From Cyathus striatus (lineage: Eukaryota > Basidiomycota > Agaricomycetes > Agaricales > Nidulariaceae), in NCBI GenBank assembly GCA_025738555.1, contig JAOVFP010000020.1, positions 1,922,001-1,986,000 of the forward strand: a stretch of DNA of 64,000 bases, read 5' to 3'. Shown here piece by piece: positions 35,445 through 43,936 of this stretch (position 1 is its first letter; each line of letters starts with the position of its first letter). The notes under the pieces were generated by a model. The model had not been told where the DNA came from. It did no database searches and saw only the letters and a program-made list of their open reading frames with translations. A program made the translations under genes and the position numbers.

Positions 35445-36289
35445 AAAGTCCAGGAAATTTAAGAACTGCAGCAAATTATGAGAGTATATATACGATAGAA
35501 ACATACCTTTCTCACCTTAGATTTGAAGGTTTGGCAACTAGCCACAGAAATTTTTAAAATATTTTTAACAGAAGTCTTCTGGGAAGCGAGAAGCAAGGCA
35601 ACGGGTGGCACATTGAACTGCCATCCCTTATATGCATTTCATGGCACTCTATTAATAGCCTATTACTATTAGTGAACACTAGTTGTTAGGGCTACCGTGT
35701 ACAAGATTATTTTGAGCGTGGATCACGAGTCCAACACTCTAATATTGATTTACCTTCGGCGCTGAAAGAAAGTTTTGAAAGTTTAATTTCTGGCGACAAA
35801 TCAGCCATTTATTGAAAATTGTCTTGACGGAAAACACCCGCAGCTTGCTGTTCGGAAAGCTTTGTCAAAGATAGCATAAAAGACGCCAAAGCAAACGAGT
35901 AGGTAGAAGTTTATGAAGTAGGATACGGAGAATATTTTGACGTTTTTTAATATGCATGCGGACGTCGGGCAAGCCGAACAAGAACAAAAATGAAGAATTC
36001 CAACAACGTTCAAACCTAAGTATTCCGTGACATTGACGCGCTGCGCGTACTCGTACTCATTCAGAAACGACGGACTGTGTCCAAGGCTGCTATTTAGAAC
36101 ATTTCCCAGCCAGAGAGGCTTTTAACATAGCAAAAAACCATTTCAAAGCATCATTAATAGTACAACATACACAAAAATCAAAAGCCAAACCAACCAAACG
36201 AGCAAAAAAACACAGAAACCCAAACACACTTAATAACTCACATTCCTGAATTCCTCAAAAGAAAAGCATCAACCCACCTCCCCCTCTCA
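35445..36289. other. Intergenic, shared with copy B
   Basis: Upstream block of the F-box gene, then AT-rich DNA matching 51467-52140, for example CAAAGCAAACGAGTAGGTAG at about 35890 and 51860. No gene. Confidence 0.6.
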
Positions 36290-37015
36290 CGCGTCCTAAC
36301 ATCCCGACACTTCTTTACTAAATCTCCAATATTCCTCCAAAGACTCGTTTACATCAGGCTTCTCAACCTTTGTCTCGATACTCTCCACACGGGAGAAGCT
36401 ATCATCGATATAGCGCGCTACTGTCATTTTCTGCGCCATATCCACAGAAGATAAAGTCGTTGACGATACAGAGAGTACTTGAAGAGGATGTATGTTGCTC
36501 ATGTTCGTCCCAGTTTAAGAGTCTTCCAAAGTGTTCAAAATGGTATCGTTGATGGATATGGGAATCTGGAGCATCTCCAGAACCAGGCAGCTCTCCGTGA
36601 TGGTTTATAGGGTATCGAATTCGACAGGCGAGCTACATTTTTTCAAAGGAAGACTGAAACTCTTCATCTCCTTAAACCACGGCACCAAAGTACGCAGCAT
36701 ATCCTGCCAATCCATCACAACTTTCCAATTCTCCGCCTGCTGAGGGTGTAGGCGTTTGAGTGTTGTTTTAGACCTGGGAGAAGTTGGAAGATTGGAAGAG
36801 GGGGAGGAGAGATGTGAGGGTGTGCCATTTAGTTGTCAAGTCGTCTGGAGTAGAATGTCGGATTACGGTGTTGGTAGCTATAGCAGTCATTATTTCAGGG
36901 TTTAGTGTTGTTGAAGTTCTGTACGATGGTTCTCTGTTCATCCTGACAACCAGTCGAATGAATGTACAACGTACCTCAACATGAACCTCGTCCATAATAT
37001 CACTGTCCAACCCAT
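36290..37015 (-). pseudogene. Truncated LRR gene, copy A
   Basis: The left part (about 36200-36740) matches the 3' end of the LRR gene at 52137-54996, including IHPLQVLSVSSTTL and MAQKMTVARYID. At about 36740 the match jumps to DNA corresponding to 54655, so roughly 2 kb of coding sequence, including the Ser/Arg-rich insert, is missing. The first-intron region is still recognisable near 36960, with about 74 bp extra before it. The left part also carries frame-breaking differences. No functional product is likely. Confidence 0.8.
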
Positions 37016-37050
37016 CTAAGCTTAGGTTGTGATAGACGCCAGCTGCGTTT

Positions 37051-37572
37051 GCATTTGGAGTTTTGCATAAGTCGTCGAAACCTTAGGCGCCCAGAGGAAA
37101 ATTGTGGGCAGGAATACACGCTAAATATTAGAATAAGGGCAGCAGGATATACTGAAGCTGTGCTATGCTCGAGGAGAGTTGGGTTTTATACTGAGGGTTG
37201 AGATTAGTGACGAATTGTCGGGTAACGTTGGAAAGAAGTATATAATGGTTCGTACTGCACCTTTGAATATACCTCGCGAGCCAACGAGATCCCTACAAAG
37301 TAGTGTTAAATAATACATGCATTGGTATAAATACAAAATATAGTTTTCAAGCAGCAACTGTACGACTCTAATCCAATGTAATGAGAACATGTCAGCAGAG
37401 CGAAACGTGAAGGATAACAAAGTGATAGCAAAAACATTCAGGGAATATGTAACAAAATAGATTGAACGCGATGAGAGCAAGAGTGATGAAAGATGAGAGG
37501 GGTATAAAGCAAAATTTAAGTTTGGTACGCATTGCTGTCTACCAGACAGAGTCCAGGTATGAGGTCCGTACT
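37051..37572. other. Intergenic, no gene recognised
   Basis: Short frames only; 3' flank of the kinase-like gene at its right end. Confidence 0.5.
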
Positions 37573-38486
37573 TTAGCTGACGGACCATACATCCGAATCA
37601 TCTTCAGTGGCTACGGTGCCCCCATTACTACTAAACTGCTCATTAGCTGCATTCAGTGAGCCTTGCAAAGCACGCAATGAATTCCAAATATCCGAGCTGT
37701 GGCTCTGTTGGAAGAACTGAAGCATTCGTGCAAGGTGTGATGCCTGCACAAAGATACCGCTGGCAGCAGCATTTGGATACAAGATGGTAGTGAACATGTT
37801 CCCAAGAGTGCGCAGGTCGTGCATATCTGTGGTGCGTTCAGTAAACACCAATGAGGTAAAGGAGAAGGATCACCTTGCTCTTGGCCTGCGACAGCAAAGT
37901 TTTGCACCTTCACATTCCCATCGGCCGGGTTTATGAGGACGTAGGATGCGAATGTACCACCGAAGGATACATGCTGCATGTTGAGGAACAGGAATAGATC
38001 AACTAAATGACTGAAGGATGAGACAGCGAAAACGGAGTTGGTAGCGAAACTGCGTGTGTCAATAAGCTCGTATAGGTTGGGGTGGGGGTAGTAGGGCATG
38101 ATGACGAAAGCGAATTGGGGGCGTTGGCTTTCTCCTCCACTTCTACAGCAGCTGCAGGAGGAATCCTGATACACTTCACCGAAGTAGTGGTGAAGAACGC
38201 TGGCGACTCCTTCGTGCAGCGAAGAGAGTATGTGCATGAGCACATCTGGCGGAGGACGGCGCTGACCTGGTGGATTGGGGACTATGATCCTAACGAGATA
38301 CAGAGCTGAGTCTGCAGATGCTGAGGCGATATAGCTGGCTTCATTTGAGGACGGTTGAGTGGTTGGATGGTGTAGATGAAGCTTGTTGGGGACGGCTGAC
38401 AAGAAGCTCCGGGCATGGATGTGGTGGTCGGAAAACTCAGAGAAAGGAAGTGCAGTGGAATTAGTACAGTCACATGATATTGCCAT
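37573..38486 (-). CDS. Degenerate protein-kinase-like protein (pseudokinase), 288 aa
   Basis: Exons 38486-37874 and 37826-37573 around a 47-nt intron (GTGATC, branch-like TACTGAAC, CACAG) give 867 nt in frame. A kinase C-lobe outline is visible: hinge-like FAFVIMPYYPHPNLYELI (about 126-143), then VLINPADGNVKVQNFAVAG (about 183-201) where active kinases have N-x-L-I...V-K-L-x-DFG, then DLRTLGNMFTTILYP. The DFG triad is NFA, the catalytic-loop HRD is not recognisable (GGTFASYVLI) and no VAIK lysine is seen, so catalysis is unlikely. The N-lobe is weak. A further 5' exon beginning at 38668 is possible through a 44-nt intron with a poor donor. Kinase-fold assignment is inference from the outline. 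Confidence 0.6.
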
Positions 38487-38675
38487 ACTGGATTCTTTAT
38501 GGAAATGAGCAAGAAATATGATCTGTTAGACCGAATTTTGTTGCGAAAGGTGTGGCTAGAAATTATACGAGTGGCCTCTTCTGACAAGTGTGCAGTAGAG
38601 TGTTGAATGGGAGGGGATGGAGGCATTGGACCTTTTCGCGGGGTGATATAGAGACTTGATAGAGACACTGGATAT

Positions 38676-38978
38676 TCTTAGATCTTCAGAACTGCTGAGT
38701 TTCAAATCTGGGTATAGATCTTCAGATCAGCTGAGTTTTAATTCTGGAATTGAAACTCAGCTGATCTGAAAATCTAAGAATATCCCATATCCACTGAGTT
38801 TCAATCCCAGAATTAAAGCTCAGCTGATCTGAAAATCTAAGAATATCCCATATCCACTGAGTTTCAATCCCAGAATTAAAGCTCAGCTGATCTGAAAATC
38901 TAAGAATGTCCCATATCCACTGAGTTTCAATCCCAGAATTAAAGCTCAGCTGATCTGAAAATCTAAGAATATCCCATA
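38676..38978. repeat. 63-bp tandem repeat with an inverted leading copy
   Basis: About four units of 63 bp lie between about 38750 and 38978; each contains CTGAGTTTCAATCCCAGAAT and CTCAGCTGATCTG. The stretch 38676-38750 carries the same motifs inverted (CAGATCAGCTGAG, AATTCTGG), so the array starts with a hairpin-capable inverted copy. A detached piece of the unit reappears at 40983-41016 because a transposon split the array. The unit is a multiple of three and open on the minus strand, but I see this as a by-product. Confidence 0.85.
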
Positions 38979-39473
38979 CTATCATCAATCAGATGCTCAG
39001 GTTTATCAGATCCATTGAGGTCTCACACTTGTTTCGCCACAGGAAGATAGCTGAGTAGGTTGGGTGGTATGGGTCAGAAACTGACCCAGGATGCAAATGA
39101 GGTGCCACTGGGTGGGCAGGATCTCAGCTTGTGATTTGCTATCTTCCATGGGGCTGTAAGGTATGGCATGTGGACTTGGTAGGTGGCAGGTTGATGGTGG
39201 TTTAAATGCTAGTAGAGACTGACTTATATGCAATTATATGCAAGGTAGCTACAACAAATATGGCATGTGTATATATAAATGGGAGCAGTGGGGGGGAAAA
39301 TTAACTAGAATGGCTATTTGATGGTATGAAAGGTTGATAGGGGAGGAAAATTTTCATGTGCTGAGGTGGTGGTATGAGACAGAGAGACAAATTTTACTTG
39401 CCTCCATTTGCTGCCTCAGTGGACACTGCAACCGGCATGTGCAGCTGTGCTGTGAAGCTGGTAGCTTAGCTAA

Positions 39474-40303
39474 TACAGTCGAAACTGTTATAACCCATAG
39501 GGGTCAGTGGACTATAAATGTTATGAGTTTTTGTAGGTTATGACTTGTTGCGACATACTCATTGATTACATAATAATATTTGACATAGTAACATATTATG
39601 TAATACAATCTATGCAGCTAAGTGATCTCAGTTGGTAACATGCTGCGCAATTCTTCATGGTGTGTTTGACATCCAAATGCCACCAAATCCTCCTCAAGCT
39701 TTTGTTTGTAGGCATCATTGACATCAGAGACAAACTTTTGAAGGATGAGGGCAGCTGCAAGTGCTTCTTTCATCCACATTTCCATTATCCCCACCATTTA
39801 TCTTTAACATTTCCTTTTGAATATCCTTGTCACTAGTATGGCATAATATGAACTCTTCCTCAACAAATAGATTGATCAACTGTTAGATAGTGAGTTGCAT
39901 GTATAAAGTACACCAATTATGAAAAGATCATCCAGGGCAAAATTGTGCTCATTGCCAGCCTCAAATTCAGAGTTCAGGATAGGAACAGAGGGAGAAGGGA
40001 TGAAGGAAGTTGTTCATGAGGTATTATTCAGAAATGAGTCTGGTAGAATTCTTGTTTTTAACCAGCAGTTATGAATTGTTGTCAGCTCAACTTCAATAAT
40101 GTGTATGAAATGCATTATTTTGTCTATTTTAAGATGTAATTATGGGTTTTAAACACATGTCAGACTGATGAATTATCATGTTTCACAGGATTATGGGTTC
40201 TTTGGCCAATTCCCCCACCTACCAATTTGGTGGACAAGAAATCTTATGGGTGTCTGCAGGTTATGGGTAGTTATGGTCATGAGTTATAACAGTTTCGACT
40301 GTA
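39474..40303 (-). mobile_element. Pogo-like (Tc1/mariner superfamily) relic, 830 bp
   Basis: Ends are inverted repeats starting TACAGTCGAAACTGTTATAA on both sides, with TA at the outer edges. CAGTCGAA..TATAAC termini and a TA target fit pogo/Fot1/Tigger-type elements. Internal DNA on the minus strand encodes only the tail of a transposase. A related terminus lies at 63844-64000. Lies inside the 2.0 kb TIR element. Confidence 0.8.
39618..39779 (-). pseudogene. C-terminal fragment of a pogo-type transposase
   Basis: The frame reads EALAAALILQKFVSDVNDAY, then KLEEDLVAFGCQTHHEELRSM, then TEIT and a stop. This resembles the tail of Agaricomycete pogo/Tigger-like transposases (an ALAAA..L..F helix, a K-L-E...L..F-G-x-Q-T block and a final S-M-x-x-T). 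The DDE catalytic part is gone. Faint similarity continues upstream to about 39870 with stops. Confidence 0.65.
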
Positions 40304-41086
40304 GCTCATATTGTCACGAATGTGACTGTAGTGTTACTAAATTCAAGCCCTGCTGGTCGTGTTTTTCGCTAACATACCCTAATAATTATGTACTTTGAAG
40401 TGGATTCAGCACTACAGCTTCAGTGCTTTAGTGAAAGGTCGTCCGTCAACTTCAAGTATGTGTAAATCAGTAGTATTAGAAAATTTGTAAAATTAAATAA
40501 CCACACTAATTACTGTATGCATAATTTTCACTTGAGTAATGTATGAAAAGTAGTGAGCAAATTTGAAAGTGAATGGAGCAAGTTAAAACTATCATCTGTG
40601 TTCCCTACTGGCCAAAGCTGTAGCTAGTTAATAATATAGGTTATACATGTCAAATTCATATAGATATTCAATGAGGCTTCTTGCTATGTGTCACTTTGCA
40701 TGAACTTTGAATATTTGAATGCTCGAAATAATATGAGCACAAAGACACAATCACCAATTTCAGACTCTGCTCTGCCATACCTTGGCGAAGTGTGACACCT
40801 TCCAAAAACATCAGAATGAATCCTGGGCTTGTATGGTCAAAATAAAGTGATATTTATGTTCTATACTATTCACTGTAGGTATGTGCCAAAAGTTGAGAAT
40901 ATTTGAGGTCGGGAAGGTAGAGAAAACTGAGTTAAAAAAAAACACGACCTTCTGATAAACCCGAGCATCTGATTGATGATAGTATCCACTGAGTTTCAAT
41001 CCCAGAATTAAAGCTACCTCATTACCATAAGGCTTTCCACAACTGTCGAATAGCATATATGTTATGACTTAAGACAACGAATAAAC

Positions 41087-41494
41087 TCAACGAATCATGG
41101 GACTTATGGTATCCAGCCACCCTCCACATTTGACATTCACAGGGCCAAAGTGGCAGTCATCATGGTAAACAGCCATGGTGATTTTAACCTTTGCTTCAGT
41201 AGCAATCTGATCTTCTAGGGTGACGATAGTACCACAATGTTTGCTGACCAAGGAGTGAGATAGTTATAAGAATACATTTAAAGAGTCTAGTAGTACGTAC
41301 AGGTGTTGTATATCCTTGTTGATCTCATACTCAAGCTGATCGGGGGTGAGCAAATCTTGAGGTTGGCTAACAAATATGTTAGGAAGTTGTATAAGGGGCA
41401 CATAGAAAGAGTATATGTACTTGATTGGTTCAGCAGAGACAGCCAGGACAGAGGAGGCAGCGAAGAGAGCAACAATGAGTTTGGAGAAGTTCAT
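41087..41494 (-). CDS. Small secreted protein, 3 exons, 98 aa
   Basis: Not visible as one frame: exons 41494-41421, 41366-41301 and 41243-41087 joined across two GT-AG introns of 54 and 57 nt give exactly 297 nt ending in TGA. The N-terminus is a clear signal peptide (MNFSKLIVALFAASSVLAVS, cleavage probably near SA-EP). The mature part of about 76 residues contains three cysteines (KHCGT, DDCHF, VKCGG). No known family. Small size, secretion signal and position in transposon-rich DNA recall effector-like small secreted proteins; that is inference. The surrounding DNA is CpG-poor, yet both the frame and the splice sites are intact. Confidence 0.68.
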
Positions 41495-41842
41495 GGTGGT
41501 ATGAGAGAGAAAGATGAGATGAAGAGTTAAGGCCATGGGGCCTATTATAAGTCACACATGCGCATATAGAACTTAATACATAATACAATCATACTACATA
41601 CAACTTGAACTAAGTAATCTACTCTACAATAACTCACTCAAAGTCATTAGGGACATTCAAATGCATATCCATGGCATTCCAGAAATATAAATGATCATGA
41701 CTTGTTGTTGAGTTATCGGAATGTATACGTTTGAATTTGATCATCAAAGCACTCAAATGGGAACCGCACCAGAAATGCCGATAAGGGGAATGTAACTCTA
41801 AGACACATATAAAACTGACAAAGTTTCTCAGGACAATTGGTT
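41495..41842. other. Intergenic, AT-rich
   Basis: Upstream region of the small secreted protein gene. No other structure recognised. Confidence 0.5.
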
Positions 41843-42162
41843 TGAATCACATTGTGGACAACACAAGAGATTATGCAAGAAGGCTTCCATTCATGAAGTT
41901 AATAAATCAAAGTGACCACCCTGTTTCTGCACAATGAACTTATTTCTTGCTATCTTATTTTTACACCAAACTTTTACCAGAATTTTGCAATGATCTTTGA
42001 TTTGTATTTGATTCCATTTTGCATGTTAATTTGTGGGTCTGGCAGTGTCACCATCACTTTAGATTATTCATAATTGTTTCTTGATGAACTGATGAAATTC
42101 GGCATTAAGGAAAGGAACGAAGAGAATTTATTTCCAGCTCGCTAAAACAAGTTATCAAGATG
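41843..42162 (+). pseudogene. Copied 3' end of the Zn2Cys6 gene
   Basis: Matches 31756-32092, covering the last coding codons, stop and 3' flank of the Zn2Cys6 gene (for example GTGGACAACACAAGAGATTA, and GTGACCACCCTGTTTC). Most differences are CpG in the original turned to TpG or CpA here. The zinc cluster and everything upstream are absent. The match ends abruptly at about 42160, where F-box sequence starts, marking a deletion junction. Confidence 0.85.
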
Positions 42163-42291
42163 TGTTATTAAGTTGGGAGCTAGCATATCCATGATGTCCA
42201 TGGCGGTGGCATCAGAGGAACAGAATGGAATCATTAACTTCTCCAAGTTGTAAAAGGTGGTACGAGCTTATCCAGTAGAGGTATCATATCC
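42163..42291 (-). pseudogene. F-box paralogue 4, left piece
   Basis: Matches the middle of the F-box gene at 34163-35444 (corresponding to about 34686-34812). Interrupted on the right by the gypsy LTR; the rest of this gene continues at 50868-51466. On the left it is truncated at the junction with the Zn2Cys6 fragment, so the 3' half of the gene is missing. The last four bases ATCC (42288-42291) are the target duplication. Confidence 0.85.
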
Positions 42292-43062
42292 TGAAGAGGT
42301 ATTAAGTCTGCTGGGTGTACCTAAACAAAGACAAAATGCAAGTCGTTGAGACATCTGTCCAACTGGGGTGTTCTAAGGTGAGAAGGAAGGGAGTCAGAAC
42401 AATAAGATGAGAGGTTTGTGACATAACAAGAGAGATAGAACTTCAACAGGAAGTTCTAGAGAGGATGAGTGATGGTGTGAGCGTAAAGTTGGGAAAGTGA
42501 ATGGTAAAACGTTAGAGATGGTTTTGTAGACTTAGATTTCGAGTATGAGACAGTGTAAAAGTTGATTAGCCAAGCTGTAGAAAATACAGTGGTTTATATA
42601 CAGAGAGTAAACAACTAATCCTAAAATGAATAAGTCACTCCAGGACTCTGGTGAGCGACGATCTCGGACTAGAAATGAATAATAAAGACAGGTAACATAG
42701 CTGAAACACAAGAAATGAATGAGATGTAGTCCAAGGGAGTCTATTATAAGGAATAGTGTTGAGTCCATGTAAAGTTTCCAATGTCAAAGTTCAGGGTTTG
42801 TACTGCGAGTGGTGGCGGGGACATCTTGGTGAGTCGAAATGATCCCTAGAACTGGGTATGATGTTGGAGTGGTGCACGAAGATGTACATTTTGAGGAAAG
42901 TCTGGGACAGGGTGAGCAGAGAGAGGAGGATAAGTTGAGACGAGCGGAATGTGTATGGACACATCATTCCAGCATGATGCGTGATTACGTAATCGCAATT
43001 GGAACATCTTCGGATGTTTGAGATATTGTGTTTTGCATCGCAGGCACTTTGCCTGCTCTACA
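42292..43062 (-). repeat. 3' LTR of the gypsy element
   Basis: 771 bp, starts TGAAGAGGTATTAAGTC, ends CCTGCTCTACA; colinear with 50093-50863. Relative to that copy it has lost many CpG sites in its last 270 bp (about 11 against 27 by eye count). Confidence 0.92.
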
Positions 43063-43313
43063 CCTCACAGGGCCTTCGGATATTGACTGTCCCCAGTCAA
43101 TCTTCTAGTAGTGACAAAGAGTGGCGACTGAAAAGAAATTTGGGGGAAAGGTAAAGGTTCCAGTACTGTATTTCGGAAATTGAGAGGAAAATAGACAAAA
43201 ACATAAAGAAAATTCTAGGCAGCTAAGCCATGTAAGGAAAGGGAAGAAACAAGAGAAATAAAAGGAGGGTGTGGGTCACGAAGGAGGGGAAACCATACCA
43301 ATCGACACAAACA
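43063..43313. other. Untranslated 3' region of the gypsy element
   Basis: Between the 3' LTR and the antisense frame. On the plus strand it is purine-rich near 43200-43290. The stretch next to the LTR, read in element orientation, ends CCCTGTGAGG and is a weak polypurine tract candidate. Confidence 0.4.
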
Positions 43314-43770
43314 ATGCCCAGGAAGCCAGGATTTTACAAGGAGCAACTTCTGCTGCATGGCTGGGAGGTGCTGATGCATGAGTCTGAGAAGCTATGCATG
43401 TACATCTACAGTCAGCAGGTCTTGGGGGTGATGGATGCATTTGTGGATGAGAGCATTGTGCAGGTGATTAAACTGCTGGTAAGTGGGAACTGTTAAAAAT
43501 ATCTTGACATCTTCTGACATGGGGTAGGATCATCTGATGGGGACAAAAGACGAGCTTGAGGAGGAACCAGGGCTTGGTCACTTGAATTTCGAGGTCAAAG
43601 ACAGTGTATTGAGAGCAGTGTCAAAGTGTTTGCATATGATCAGAGGGGGGGAAAGTAGGGAAGGAGTGATTGGGAGGGCATTGGCGATGGTGGGAATGTT
43701 GATGTCAGACAGGCAGTGGGAGGAATACAACCAGGATGATGTTGATGTGTTGCAGATATCGATGATGTGA
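43314..43770 (+). CDS. Spliced gene antisense to gypsy pol, 135 aa, unknown family
   Basis: Lies inside the retrotransposon between the 3' LTR and the integrase stop, on the strand opposite to gag-pol. Exons 43314-43478 and 43528-43770 flank a 49-nt intron with GTAAGT donor and GGGTAG acceptor; 408 nt in frame to TGA. The product is soluble and helical-looking (PGFYKEQLLLHGWEVLM, SQQVLGVMDAFVDES, VKDSVLRAVSKCLHMI), with no signal peptide or membrane segment, so it is not envelope-like. The frame is open about 15 codons further upstream without another ATG. I do not recognise the family. Either a captured host gene piece or an element-encoded antisense gene. Intact while gag and pol carry stops, though chance cannot be excluded for two frames of this size. 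Confidence 0.55.
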
Positions 43771-43936
43771 AGTGGGGAAGATGCGGCTGGGAGTGAATTT
43801 AGACAGAATTAGACCATGGGGCAAGTGCATATGCTTATAGACCAGGTGCAATGGAATCTTCATCACCTTCCCTTTCATGTGTGAGGCATTCGAGTTCTTC
43901 TGAAGGAATGTTTGCAAGCTTGGTGACTGGAATGTA

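Larger units (their letters stand above)
31756..37050. repeat. Segmental duplication, copy A
   Basis: Copy A holds, in order, the 3' end of the Zn2Cys6 gene, a hAT relic, the intact F-box gene at 34163-35444 and a truncated LRR gene at 36290-37015. Copy B is 41843-55090. Shared stretches include 31756-32092 with 41843-42160, 34686-35800 with the F-box relic pieces and 50868-51850, and 36200-37050 with 52100-55090. Intergenic DNA is conserved as well as genes, so this is a block duplication rather than independent family members. Confidence 0.8.
38979..40982. mobile_element. TIR DNA element, 2,004 bp, inserted in the 63-bp repeat
   Basis: Termini are inverted repeats of about 32 bp with one mismatch, beginning CTATCATCAATCAGATGCTC and ending GGTTTATCAGA. 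The flanks are TA on both sides (38977-38978, 40983-40984), and joining them restores an uninterrupted 63-bp repeat unit, which proves insertion. TA duplication fits Tc1/mariner-type elements. I find no transposase of its own. It contains the pogo-like relic at 39474-40303 nested inside. Confidence 0.85.

Noticed and set aside
38722..38988. Tandem 21-residue repeat protein on the minus strand
   Set aside because: A 63-bp unit is open by arithmetic; no promoter or start context, and the array is split by a transposon.
42532..42768. 78-codon minus-strand frame present in both LTRs (also 50333-50569)
   Set aside because: Conserved only because LTRs are copies of one another; hydrophobic AT-rich translation with no independent support.
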